From positions 40,842,270 to 40,906,269 of the forward strand of contig NC_083560.1 of NCBI RefSeq assembly GCF_019925205.1: a DNA stretch of 64,000 nucleotides, in the 5' to 3' direction. This document shows, in pieces, positions 21,374 through 31,956 of the stretch; positions within the stretch are counted from its first letter, which is position 1, and each line of letters opens with the position of its first letter. The position numbers and the translations under genes were made by a program. The notes under the pieces were generated by a model, which did no database searches, was not told where the DNA came from, and saw only the letters and a program-made list of their open reading frames with translations. Source of the DNA: Metopolophium dirhodum (taxonomy: Eukaryota > Arthropoda > Insecta > Hemiptera > Aphididae).

Positions 21374-22390
21374 ATGGTTGATCCCGATATAAATACGTTG
21401 ATTGCGCGACGCGGTCAAATTAAAGCAATAGTAACGCGATTTCAAAATTTCATAAGGTCATCGGAATGCGATTTAAAACAAATACCTCCTCGTCAGATCA
21501 AAGTAGAAGAAGCATGGAAAAATTTTGAGTTAGTTCAAACTGCGATCGAAGAAGTAGATATTACATCGGATCGCTCGCAATATAGAATCGATTTCGAAAA
21601 TTTATTTTTTGAGACAGTTGCGGAAGCTGAGCAAAAGACAAGCTCTATCCGAGTGAACCAGAATGATACGTCAGTCCGAAGCTCAGATCGTGGAGAGAGC
21701 GTTAACTCAACGTCGTCGGACATAAAACTGGCACCGTTACACATACCGGTGTTCGATGGTAAGTTCACCGATTGGGCACCATTTAAGGACATGTTCATAG
21801 CATGTGTTCATACAAACGATAGATTAACGCCAATTAAAAAAATTTTTCACTTACGGTCATCGCTTACTGGAGATGCAGCGAATTGCATAAAACATTTCGA
21901 AACCACAGCTATAAATTACGAACATGCTTGGGCAACGGTGAACGCGCGTTATAATAACGAAAAATTATTAATTCAATCTCATGTAAAAGATATATGTGAA
22001 TTAAACGAAGTAAAAGAAAATTCATCAGATAGCTTACGAAATTTTTCAAACACTTTAAGCGGTCATATAGCAGCTCTTGAAGCTTTAAAACAACGTCCAA
22101 AAGATTGGGGCCCTCTACTCATACATATTATATGCACGAAACTAGACACGAATACGTTAACGAAGTGGAAGATGAAGGCTCCAAAAAATGCCATCGCAAA
22201 GGTCAAAGAGTTAATTATATTTTTGAACGAGCGTTCGCAAACTTTAGAAGCTGTGGAATCGTCCAAAAATATTGTAAGAAATATAAAATACGAAACAGAA
22301 ATTAAAAATAGTGTGTACAAAAAAAATAAAGATCGTACAACTTCTACAGCATTTACCACCACTACAGATATAAGTTGTTTTATCAATAAG
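21374..22390 (+). CDS. gag: BEL1 Gag, truncated by P2 insertion
   Basis: The frame starts MVDPDINTLIARRGQIKAIV and has the DUF1759-type BEL/Pao Gag core (LHIPVFDGKFTDWAPFKDMF, LRSSLTGDAANCI, AWATVNARYNN). It would form the intracellular particle of the element. The authentic frame ends at the P2 junction (22391); the remaining codons to 22600 are read-through of P2's terminal repeat. The zinc-knuckle region expected before the protease is not found on either side of the insert, so part of gag has been lost. No other break is visible upstream. Confidence 0.85.
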
Positions 22391-22411
22391 TATATTTTAG
22401 CCGATTCTAAA

Positions 22412-22500
22412 ACCTCATCCCTCATCTCTCATCACTCATCCCTCATCCCTCATCTCTCATCACTCATCCCTCATCTCTCATCACTCATCCCACCGCCCGC
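22412..22500 (+). repeat. CTCATC-type terminal minisatellite, P2 left
   Basis: Repeated CTCATCC/CTCATCT/CTCATCA words right after the tip sequence TTTTAGCCGATTCTAAAAC. The mirror copy is at about 38690-38776. P3 has the same kind of block at 47948-47997 after ATTCTAGAGC. Confidence 0.85.
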
Positions 22501-22640
22501 ACCCTTATCCTCATCCCGCTGCTTGCGTAAGTGCGTTACTTATATTATTGTTATCACACGTTATCATATTTTATCACATGTTAACGATTATTATCACTGA
22601 TATCATTTAATTTTCCGTTATCGTGAAAAAAACTGCAAAA

Positions 22641-22713
22641 CAACCGCCCGGGATTCGAACCCGGACCCACCAGCTCCAAAGCGAATTAATTACCACTAGG
22701 CCACCCCGACCAC
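22641..22713 (-). other. tRNA-like module near P2 left tip
   Basis: On the minus strand it has an A-box-like TGGCCTAGTGG and a canonical B-box GGTTCGAATCC inside a perfect T-arm (TCCGGG-TTCGAAT-CCCGGG). The acceptor ends do not pair well and I cannot fold a normal 5-bp/7-nt anticodon arm, so it is probably not a functional tRNA. It lies ~250 bp from the tip. P3 has a similar module at a comparable distance. Confidence 0.6.
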
Positions 22714-23504
22714 TTGAGTACTAGATGTTATTTTCACCCATTTAAGACATGCATTTTAGTAATAAAAACAACTGACGTCTACTCGGTCATTATACCTTTA
22801 AAATATTTAAATAACATATATAGAACACTTTTAATAGCCACAATGGGCATTTATATTAAAAGACACTTTGGACAATAGGTATCTTTATTCAATTAAATAT
22901 ACTGCAAAACCATTTATATTGATTGACAATAAGAGACATTAAGTAGGTATATTTTGGCGCTGTCTCGATATTAGGAATAGATCAATTAAGAGACAATAGG
23001 TATCCTGGTTCAATTAAATGCCCATTTTAACGATAGTAAAATTACCTTTAGAATATTCTTTAGTCACCAGGATGTCGCAGTTTCTTAATAGCCACCTCTA
23101 TCGTATGCATCCGTCTTAACATTAAGCCACAATGGCGCTATCGTCGTATATTTCATGCCATTAGATATTATTCGTATTCAATATTTTTTCTATTCATACA
23201 CAAGGAAACATTAGTTATTTATTATAATAATCAATTACTTAATTATATTTTAATATACACTAATAATACAAGTATCTACCACAAGAAGCATTAGTTCTTC
23301 ATAGCGTACCTCTGCTTATATATATCACCGAGTGTAGCTGAATCGGTTTAGTCTGCCCCGACACATTTATCGTTCTCGTTCGCTCGCATCGACTTTAAAA
23401 TTTTAAGACTTCTGGCTCTGAGAGATATCAGTCTTTCAGTACGTCTACAGCCTTAAACCGCCGTGCACCTATTTCTCGAAACGTCTTTGTTTTTACTTTT
23501 CATT
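22714..23504 (+). promoter_or_regulatory. P2 left arm leader and promoter region
   Basis: Non-coding. The phrase GACAATAGGTATC followed by TTCAATTAAAT occurs twice (about 22872 and 23006). AGTCACCAGGATGTCGCAG (23062-23080) recurs almost unchanged before the first gene of P3 (49002). TCTACAGCCTTAAACCG at 23444-23460 matches TCTACTGCCTTAAACCG at 49207. TATATAT near 23319 may serve as a TATA element. The mirror copy is in the right arm. Confidence 0.6.
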
Positions 23505-25788
23505 ATGTTTAAATGTATAAAGTGTGTGTCTACGTTTACGCGTAAGGACAATTTGAAGAGACATGAAAAAACGCACGATAAAGTCTGCTTTCCATGCTTC
23601 CAATGTACTAAATCATTTAGTTACCAGTCGAACCTTGCTCGCCATATGAAAAACACTCACAACAGTGCACGACGTGATAATACAGTAATTGCTCCACAAG
23701 TACAAGATGTACAACGAGGTGAAGTAGAGATCGCCCCGATTAGAACAGATCAGTCATCAGGATTACAGCCTAAAGATATGAATAATATATCGTCCGATGA
23801 CTTTAACGACGGGAATGATGAAATGTGTGTAGAAGTGTTGGAGAATGCTGAAAGTGCTGGACTATGCAATACGACAAGTAAGATTTATTTATTTATTTAT
23901 TTATTTTCCTCAATATTTAATTTACGTTTTATTAATTATGTAGACAATGTTCGCGTCCGGACACCTGGTGAAAAAGAAATAGCTCCTGGAATATATGTCC
24001 CTAACTTACCAGCAGGTCCCTCTTGGCAGTATGTGAATAATATACCGTCCGATGATTTTAACGACGGGAATGATGAAATGTGTGTAGAAGTGTTGGAGAA
24101 TGCTGAAAGTGCTGGACTATGCAATACGAGAAGTAAGATTATTTTATAATTATTGGCGCTAGATTTCTATTTATTTCTATTTATTTTTAAGTAGATTCTT
24201 ATATGGCTATGGTAGGGGGAAAGCGTGTACACGTTGAAAACACAGCATCCTGCATTAAATCGAAAAAGGCTCGAATGGATATAGCTAATAAACTAGGCTT
24301 TGTTGAAGTTAAATCCGCACACGGTCGAAAAATCGTTTGGTATTACGCTAGAAATTTAAACAATTTCGAAAATTATATTTCTTTTTTCCAATCGTTAAAA
24401 AAAGAACTTTGTGATTTATTAAAATCAATTGTTGCCATATCACCAATTAAATTTAATTTAAAACTAGAAGCATCGTACAGTCAGCCTAATGTAGAAAACT
24501 CTTCACAAAACAGGTCTTTCAAGACATCGGCTAGGCCAAACTTTATTGATTCAGATATAACTGTATTAATAGATGAGGCGTTCACTACATTATTACACGA
24601 GGAGGAAATTTATGTAGCAAAGGGTAGTGGTTATGTTTTGGAATCTATCGATGGACTTTTATTAACAGTTTACAAATACACACCCATGGGCGATACTCCA
24701 AATATTCAAATCCCGATTAGAAATATTGACAACGGAAATAATACCGATAACAATAATAATTCCGATAACAATAATAATACCGATAACAATAATAATTCCG
24801 ATAACGATAATAATACCGATAACAATAATAATTCCGATAACAATAATAATACACAAGATAATAGTTCTTTTAACGAACAACCTGATAATTACGCTGTAGC
24901 TGGCTCATCCTACATTAAGCTTCCACCTTCTTTAATTAATAAACGGGCTACAATTAACCCTCAAAACAATGATCAATATTGTTTTAAATGGGCAATTTTG
25001 GCAAAGCACGTGACAGGTCCAAATAAACACCGAGTAGGCGAAAATTATTACCAGCATGAGCACAAATATAATTTCACAGGGTTATCATTCCCAACACCGT
25101 GGTGTGAAGTTAAAATTTTCGAAAAAAATAACCCGGGGGTGTCTGTAAATATTTACGGAGTTAAAAAAATATCTTTACAACGTAGTCATGTATATCCAAT
25201 AAAAGTAGTAGATGATGCAAAAACAAACCATTTCGATATAATTTTATTCGGTGATGATGAAAAAAGTCACTATATATATATTTCAAATTTTTCACGCCTT
25301 ATTCGTTCACAAACTACCTTACACGGTCATTCGGTATATTATTGTAAACGGTGCTTCACGTCATTTGATAACCAAAATTTAAAATATAAGTTAAGCGGAC
25401 AGCTAGCTCTCCAACAGCATAAACTTATTTGCGGGTCACATAAACCTATTCTCCCCATTATGCCCGAAGTTGACACAACGCTTGAATTTAAAGCGTGGGG
25501 AAATGCACAACGTCACCCTTTCGCAATGTATGCAGATTTTGAGGCGTTACTAATAAAGACCGATGAGCGCAGGGGTGAGAATACGACAATAATACATAGG
25601 CATAAACCTATGAGTTACGGTTTTGTAGTAAAGGTATCTGAAGACGTACCGTTGGAGCTTATTGAAAAATTCAATATACCGACTTCTCCGGTTATTTATC
25701 GCGGTAGTGGTAATCGAGTGGTATACAATTATTTACGTTCTATGAAAATGAGCAAGTTATTGAACCTGAGAAAGCTTTACCAAACTCA
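23505..25788 (+). pseudogene. polB: 5' half of spliced zinc-finger PolB, fused to an ATPase scrap
   Basis: Copy of the first three polB exons (23505-23877, 23944-24132, 24195-25718). It encodes two C2H2 fingers (CxxC...HxxxxH type, near codons 4-25 and 33-55), two copies of an acidic DDFNDGNDEM exon, an Asn/Asp/Ser/Thr low-complexity tract and the start of the exonuclease domain (YADFEALL). At 25719 the frame runs into ~70 bp matching the ATPase gene of P3 (58050-58120), in a non-ATPase frame, and ends soon after. It lacks palm motifs and can make no polymerase; a zinc-finger-only product is conceivable. Confidence 0.85.
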
Positions 25789-26184
25789 GACAAGGTATGT
25801 AATATATAATCTATATCAAGTATTTACAATATATAACAATTAATAGAATAATATTTACAATATACAACCAAACTATACAAATATACATAGTATAAACAAA
25901 TTAGAAATATATACATTTAAAATCAAAATTAATTTACAATATGATGGAGAAGTAATCTCATAAAATCTTTTTCCTCATCGTTCCATTTCAGTCCTCCATC
26001 ATCTACCTCATCTTCAAGCTCTGACCATTTGTCCTCGGGTTCATCTTTCCTATAAAATTAAGAATATTATAAGTAAAATAATTAAAAAAAATAATTAATT
26101 TTTAAATTTACTTTATTGAGTAATGTCCGTGAGCCAAGGTGTGTATTTTGTCTTCTAGGATAACTCTCTTATCATCATAGTTAT

Positions 26185-26316
26185 TGTTTGTCGCGAATTC
26201 CGGTTCACTTGAACTCGGGTGAAAACTCGACTATATTAGGCTGGGTGCTATCTAATTTAGTATAATATAAATAAGTTTTCACCCGAGTTCAAGTGAACCG
26301 GAATTCGCGACAAACA
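26185..26316 (+). repeat. BEL2 left terminus: inverted plus direct U5 end
   Basis: The left end is ~90 bp of the 3' LTR's terminal sequence in reverse complement (TGTTTGTCGCGAATTCC...). It is followed by ~40 bp of the same terminus in direct orientation (...GGAATTCGCGACAAACA), then the primer-site motif at 26317. The two ends of the segment form a near-perfect ~42-bp stem. No U3 sequence comparable to 31957 onward is present on this side. Confidence 0.85.
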
Positions 26317-26484
26317 TTTGGTCCTTCGGGCCGGATAGCTATCAATAAATTACTGTTAGAGTGTTAGTGTATTATTTTTGTAGGATATTATTATTTGTTT
26401 ATCCTATTAGCATCCTTGTTATTTTTATTTTGTCTTGTTAGGTTGTTTTGCGTTGTTAGGTGGTTAGGTACAACATCATTTACA

Positions 26485-29400
26485 ATGACGAGAAAAAATC
26501 AACAACAAATTAACAATGAACAAAAAAGGGTCGAGTTAACGCGCGCGCGTGCAGCACGAGACGTCGCGTTACGGTCAATTAATAAAATATTGAGCATTGC
26601 TAATGATGCCGTAATTAATTCCGAAAATCGTCCTACGTTAGAAGCTCGAATTATGTCGTTAGATCAACTTGTCATTACTTTCAATAATGAACAAAAACAT
26701 ATTCTGTCAGTATTTGCTGAGACCGACGAAGTAGACGAGTTTATACGAGTAGATGAGGATGTCACCGAAACAATGCAATCAATGTGTGATCAAATTAATG
26801 TGATAGTAGCAAAGTTAAAACCGAATAATTCGATAGCCACGCTGCGCAATAATAATAGGCAGACTTCTGTACAATCACTTGTCTTACCGAGAATAGAGAT
26901 TCCTAAATTTGATGGAAATATCATTGAATGGTGTTCCTTCCGTGATATGTTTACTTCTTTGGTGCACGTCAACGAACATTACACGGACATTAAGCGTTTC
27001 CATTATCTGTTGTGCTATTTATTAGGTCCAGCGTTAACAATAGTAAAAGCAGTCCCACTTACAGCCGACAATTATTCTATTGCTTGGAACGCACTCAAAG
27101 ATCGGTACGACAATAAACGCTTATTAGTTACTGCGCACATTGAAAAATTATTTGCATTTGCGCCGTTAACAAAGGAATCTCCGGCTTCACTTTCATTGTT
27201 CGTCAACACTTTTCGGGAAAATGTATCAGCTATACAAGCTCTTGGAGTTAGTGACTTTGCTGGTTTTTTACTATTCTACATCGGTTCACGGGTTATTGAT
27301 CCCATGACACGACGATTATTCGAAGCTACTGTCGCTAAAAATCAAATACCTGACTTGAACTCATTATTAGATTTCGTATCACAACGATGTAACGTTTTGG
27401 AAAACGTTGGCAGTAGTTCTGGCATTAGTTATGTAGAAAACAATGAAAGGACCGTAGGGAAGACAACGACTAAGAAGATCCAGGGCAAGAAGTCCGAGAA
27501 GACATCGTTAGCCGCGGTCACCCCGGCCAAGACAAAAAAGTGTTTGTTTTGTGGACATCCTCATGCAATTTACAAGTGTTTTGGATTCCGAAAACAACCA
27601 GTTAGCAGTCGCCGTGATTTTGTCAATAAAAATCAATTATGTTTTGTTTGTTTGAACAGTGGACACATGAGCAATGCGTGTCCTACGTCTTTTACGTGCC
27701 GTATATGTTCGAGTAAACATAGTACATTACTACACTTGACAGATGATATTACAAAATCGAATACCGATAAGACAAATGACAACTCCGAACGAGCCACTAC
27801 AAGTTGTAATGCAACACAGTTTTCGGGAGTTACACATACTGAAACCACTGTTTTGTTAGGAACTGTCGTAGTCAGGGTTCGTGACAATACAGGAGTTTTA
27901 CAAGCAGTCAGGGCAGTGTTAGACAGTGGATCACAGGTGTCCGCAATGACAGTGGATTGTGTCAATCGGTTAGGTTTGACTCGAAGGAAGTGTCCTGTTG
28001 AGGTCATCGGACTTTCCCAACAACCGGTTACTACTGTCAAAGGCCAAACTAATTTTAATTTTGTTCCTGTACAAGCCGACTCTCCCGAATTTAAGGGAAC
28101 CAACGTCATTGTCTTACCTCGAATTATGTCAACGATGCCTAACAGGGTTTTGCCAGCTGAGGTACGAGATCGTTATCGTCATCTTGTCTTTGCCGACCCT
28201 CAATTTGATCACCCTGCGCCAGTAGATATGTTGATTGGAGGAGACTTATATCCGTCCGTCATTCAATCTAGAGCTGACGTTATACACACCGAAGGCTTAC
28301 CATCAGCGATGAATACACAATTAGGTTGGGTCATAATTGGTGCGTTACAGGATAACACACATACTCCGCTTACGTCTCTGTCAATTAGTACAACCCCTCC
28401 GATCGAAGAATTGATGCAGCGTTTTTGGACAGTAGAGGAACCCACAGAGTCAACAATGCCAACTACACAAGACAAGCAATGTGAAGGCTGGTTTGTTAAA
28501 ACCACGAAACGAGACGCCACCGGTCGATTTTATGTTGGTTTACCGTTTCGAACAATAGTATGTTTCCCGGATACAGCTGACATCGGATGTCAAGATGAGA
28601 AATCGGTCGTTTTAGGGTCATCCAGAACTTCTGCTCTGAACCGATTGTATAATTTAGAACGTCGCCTTGAAAAGGATCCGGAATTATATACTGCCTACCG
28701 GGCCTTCATGGATGATTACAGATCGTTAGGACATATGAAGTTAGCGACCGAGCCAGGCAAATATTTTATACCTCACCATCCTGTAGTTAAACGGTGTAAT
28801 GAGGAACTGAAGATTCGTGTGGTGTTTGATGCCTCAGCTAAGTCTTCATCCGGAGTCTCATTAAATGACTGCTTGGTGACTGGACCAAAGCTTCAGACAG
28901 AAATCGGTGATGTTTTGTTGCGCAGTCGACTACACAAATTTGTCTTTACAGCCGACATCACTAAAATGTACCGTCAAATATGTCTACATGAACCAGATAG
29001 AGTTTATCAACATATACTATGGCGCAATTCGCCTAGTGACGAGGTACAGGAGTATGAGTTGTGTACGGTCACATATGGCGTAAGTTCGGCTCCGTTTTTA
29101 GCGATTCGATGCCTACAACAGCTCAATATGGATGATGGACCTGAATTTCCACTCGTCCACGATGTCCTGTTAACTGATACATACGTGGATGATATTTTCG
29201 TTGGCGCTGACACTTTAGAGGACGTTTTAGCAGCAAAAATCCAAATCATCGACTTGTTAAATCGAGGTGGATTTAGCCTGAAAAAATGGGCTAGCAATTG
29301 TCCCGAGATTTTGAACACTATCGACATTGAAGACCGGGCTATGACACCATGGATAGAGCCAACTAGGGAACAGCCCGTCAAAGTTTTAGGAGTACATTGG

Positions 29401-31749
29401 GACCCTGTACTTGACACATTCAGCTATCATTCGACGATAAGTCAAGTTACTCCTACAAAACGGTCAGTATTATCAACTGTTGCTCGCTTTTATGATCCAA
29501 TCGGCGCGTTGGGTCCGATGGTTTTCTGGGCCAAGTGTTTAATGCAGAGGCTATGGATGGAAAAATTAGATTGGGATGCACCACTTTCATCAGCTTTGAC
29601 ATCGTTGTGGCAAGGTTTCATCGATAAGCTGCCGGACTTAGCATGCTTGTCGTTACCACGACACATTGCAGTAGTCAACAGTCAAGATATACAATTGCTA
29701 GGATTCGCTGAAGCGTCTCAGGTTGGATATGCAGCAACAGTGTATTTGCGTGTGGTAGACCAGAGTGATAATGTCCGATTGTATTTCCTGGCATGTAAAA
29801 CAAAGGTTGCACCACTGAAGTCATCATCAATGGATATGTCATTAACCATACCACGGCTAGAGCTCTGTGCCGCACTCTTGTTGTCACGTCTCTTGTCTCT
29901 ACGTTTGAAAGTTTTACAGGGCAGAATCAAGATCACACGTGTCCGGGCATGGACAGATTCAACTATTGTTTTATCGTGGCTCACAGCTGAACAAAGGCTA
30001 TTTAAAATCTTTGTCACAAACCGAGTATCGAAAATACGCAATCTCGTACCCCAGTGCGAATGGGCTCACGTCGGTACTGCAGATAATCCAGCCGACCCTG
30101 CATCGCGAGGACTGCTTCCAGATGCCTTGGTAGCATGTTCATCATTTCTACATGGACCGGAATTTCTCCAGTATCCGGAAGAGCAATGGCCGGTTGCCAT
30201 CACATCGATTGTAGATCCTGCAGAGCTCCCTGATTTTAAACGCCCATCGAAAAATGTGCTGTTAGCTCAACAGGTTGATGATAGTTTGATTCAGCGGTTT
30301 TCTGTGTTGCGCAAGATGCAACGGGTGCTAGCATATTGTCTTCGATTTGTCGACAAGGCTCGACAACGTCCAGTCGTGAGTGGACCAATCATTTGGAAGG
30401 AGTACGAAAATGTTTTGACAAAGGTAGCGAGGTACACTCAAAGGTTATATTACGCAGAGTTGCACCACCAACTAGGAACTTCAAATTCCGTCATCACCCC
30501 GAGTTCCCTCGCTCAACTTGCACCTTTTGTCGATGCTCACGGTGTGATTAGAGTAGGCGGCCGTCTACAGCATTCGGACTTGAACATAGACGCCAAACAC
30601 CCTATCTTGTTACCAAAGTCGTCTCACCTTGCTTACATCATTATTCAACACTACCATCAGAACACTTTACATGGTGGATCGCGTCTAGTGGCCTCACTAA
30701 TTCAGCGACGTTTTTGGATCGTTTCCAGTCGAGCTGCGATACGGCAAGTTATATTTAAATGTACAGTGTGTGTCAGATACAAGGCTGCCGCTCCCCAACC
30801 AGTGATGGCAGATTTACCCTCGGCAAGAGTCCAACAATGTCGACCATTTACAAATGTCGGGATGGACTACGGAGGTCCATTCACGGTTAAAGAAAGTCAA
30901 CGCCGTAATTCAAGGACTTATAAGGCGTATCTTGCGTTATTTATTTGTCTATCCACCAAGGCTGTCCACCTGGAGGTGGTAACGGATTTGTCAACGGAAG
31001 CCTTTATGGCTGCGCTGGATCGATTTGTAGCCCGTAGAGGAATTCCTGCACAGATCCACTCGGATTGTGGTACAAATTACATTGGAGCAGCAAGGCAGCT
31101 TAAGACATTATTTAAAGACGCAGCACTCCAAGAAGCTCTGCATGCACGAGTTCCGTGTCAGTGGCGATTTAACCCGCCTGCAGCTCCGCACTTTGGCGGT
31201 ATTTGGGAAGCTGCTATCAAAAGTACAAAGTTACACCTAAAAAAGGTTGTAGGTAATCAGGTGCATACCTTAGAGGAATTGACGACATTGATTACACGGA
31301 TCGAGGGTGTACTCAATTCTCGACCCTTGGTTGTCATGTCAAGCGATCCGAACGATTTGTCTGTGCTAACACCGGGACATTTTTTGATCGGACAACCGAT
31401 CTTGGCAATTCCTGAACACGACATCAGTGACATTCCGCAGAATCGTCTCAAACGCTGGCAGTTAATTAAACAAGCCCTTCAATCATTTTGGAAACGGTGG
31501 AATCGGGAGTATTTGCACACGCTGCAGAGTAGACAGAAATGGTTCCATCAAAATCCCAGTCTCGGTGTCGGAGATATCGTCGTCATAAATTCACCTTTCC
31601 GACCTCCTTTGATGTGGCAAATTGGTCGGGTCATCGAGGTCCACCCTGGTGCTGACCAAGTGGTCCGTGTAGCCACTGTCAAGACAGCGGAAGGGATACT
31701 GAAACGTCCAGTGGTAAAGTTGGTTAAACTACCCACCGACAACGCTTAA
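26485..31749 (+). CDS. gag-pol: BEL2 Gag-Pol polyprotein
   Basis: About 1,754 residues from ATG 26485 (MTRKNQQQ), open throughout. Domains in order: DUF1759-type Gag (IPKFDGNIIEWCSFRDMF), zinc knuckles from residue ~353 (CLFCGHPHAIYKC, CFVCLNSGHMSNAC, CRICSSKH), and the aspartic protease (LDSGSQVSAM, Asp at ~480). Next come the Pao-type RT with catalytic YVDDIFVGA (~900) and RNase H (FAEASQVGYAA, IPRLELCAALL, WTDSTIVLSWL). An H2C2 finger and DDE integrase follow (Asp ~1461 in GMDYGGPF, Asp ~1527 in HSDCGTNY, Glu ~1575 in GGIWEAA), then a DUF5641-type tail. All catalytic signatures are present. The frame extends upstream of ATG 26485 with a hydrophobic stretch that is probably untranslated leader. 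The best preserved retroelement protein here. Confidence 0.95.
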   Translation: MTRKNQQQINNEQKRVELTRARAARDVALRSINKILSIANDAVINSENRPTLEARIMSLDQLVITFNNEQKHILSVFAETDEVDEFIRVDEDVTETMQSMCDQINVIVAKLKPNNSIATLRNNNRQTSVQSLVLPRIEIPKFDGNIIEWCSFRDMFTSLVHVNEHYTDIKRFHYLLCYLLGPALTIVKAVPLTADNYSIAWNALKDRYDNKRLLVTAHIEKLFAFAPLTKESPASLSLFVNTFRENVSAIQALGVSDFAGFLLFYIGSRVIDPMTRRLFEATVAKNQIPDLNSLLDFVSQRCNVLENVGSSSGISYVENNERTVGKTTTKKIQGKKSEKTSLAAVTPAKTKKCLFCGHPHAIYKCFGFRKQPVSSRRDFVNKNQLCFVCLNSGHMSNACPTSFTCRICSSKHSTLLHLTDDITKSNTDKTNDNSERATTSCNATQFSGVTHTETTVLLGTVVVRVRDNTGVLQAVRAVLDSGSQVSAMTVDCVNRLGLTRRKCPVEVIGLSQQPVTTVKGQTNFNFVPVQADSPEFKGTNVIVLPRIMSTMPNRVLPAEVRDRYRHLVFADPQFDHPAPVDMLIGGDLYPSVIQSRADVIHTEGLPSAMNTQLGWVIIGALQDNTHTPLTSLSISTTPPIEELMQRFWTVEEPTESTMPTTQDKQCEGWFVKTTKRDATGRFYVGLPFRTIVCFPDTADIGCQDEKSVVLGSSRTSALNRLYNLERRLEKDPELYTAYRAFMDDYRSLGHMKLATEPGKYFIPHHPVVKRCNEELKIRVVFDASAKSSSGVSLNDCLVTGPKLQTEIGDVLLRSRLHKFVFTADITKMYRQICLHEPDRVYQHILWRNSPSDEVQEYELCTVTYGVSSAPFLAIRCLQQLNMDDGPEFPLVHDVLLTDTYVDDIFVGADTLEDVLAAKIQIIDLLNRGGFSLKKWASNCPEILNTIDIEDRAMTPWIEPTREQPVKVLGVHWDPVLDTFSYHSTISQVTPTKRSVLSTVARFYDPIGALGPMVFWAKCLMQRLWMEKLDWDAPLSSALTSLWQGFIDKLPDLACLSLPRHIAVVNSQDIQLLGFAEASQVGYAATVYLRVVDQSDNVRLYFLACKTKVAPLKSSSMDMSLTIPRLELCAALLLSRLLSLRLKVLQGRIKITRVRAWTDSTIVLSWLTAEQRLFKIFVTNRVSKIRNLVPQCEWAHVGTADNPADPASRGLLPDALVACSSFLHGPEFLQYPEEQWPVAITSIVDPAELPDFKRPSKNVLLAQQVDDSLIQRFSVLRKMQRVLAYCLRFVDKARQRPVVSGPIIWKEYENVLTKVARYTQRLYYAELHHQLGTSNSVITPSSLAQLAPFVDAHGVIRVGGRLQHSDLNIDAKHPILLPKSSHLAYIIIQHYHQNTLHGGSRLVASLIQRRFWIVSSRAAIRQVIFKCTVCVRYKAAAPQPVMADLPSARVQQCRPFTNVGMDYGGPFTVKESQRRNSRTYKAYLALFICLSTKAVHLEVVTDLSTEAFMAALDRFVARRGIPAQIHSDCGTNYIGAARQLKTLFKDAALQEALHARVPCQWRFNPPAAPHFGGIWEAAIKSTKLHLKKVVGNQVHTLEELTTLITRIEGVLNSRPLVVMSSDPNDLSVLTPGHFLIGQPILAIPEHDISDIPQNRLKRWQLIKQALQSFWKRWNREYLHTLQSRQKWFHQNPSLGVGDIVVINSPFRPPLMWQIGRVIEVHPGADQVVRVATVKTAEGILKRPVVKLVKLPTDNA

Positions 31750-31944
31750 CTTACCTTCTTCCATTTGTTCCATCTTCCACCATCCCAAACATAAATTTTT
31801 CTTGCTGTGTATAATTATTTATGTATATATGCATTATTTTGTATTTGAATTGTCATAGGTTTATTTTTGTTTCTGTTTATTACTTAATAGTTGTACAATG
31901 ATATGGTCTGACCGAGAAGTATCGGTTTTGAAAGTACCCTTTCA

Positions 31945-31956
31945 AAGCGGGGAGGA
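31945..31956 (+). promoter_or_regulatory. BEL2 polypurine tract
   Basis: AAGCGGGGAGGA lies immediately before the TGTTGGGACTCGG start of the 3' LTR, the usual site for plus-strand priming in LTR retrotransposons. Confidence 0.65.

Larger units (their letters stand above)
22391..25718 (+). repeat. P2 left long inverted arm (3,328 bp)
   Basis: Mirrors 35453-38798 from TATATTTTAGCCG at the tip to GGTAATCGAG at the inner edge. The arms differ by one 18-bp unit in the Asn/Asp-rich polB repeat, which accounts exactly for the length difference (3,328 versus 3,346), and by a few substitutions (for example S versus L in the second zinc finger and N versus D in YVP(N/D)LPAG). Such closeness suggests recent formation or gene conversion. 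Confidence 0.92.

Noticed and set aside
22641..22713. Functional tRNA gene
   Set aside because: T-arm and B-box are good but acceptor ends do not pair and no normal anticodon arm can be drawn, so I list it only as tRNA-like.
24662..24880. Minus-strand ORF rich in IIVIGI repeats (also 36291-36527 and 36272-36463)
   Set aside because: Antisense shadow of the 18-bp Asn/Asp repeat in the polB gene.
26790..30551. Short ORFs antisense or out of frame to BEL2 Gag-Pol
   Set aside because: Shadows of a single long, motif-complete frame.
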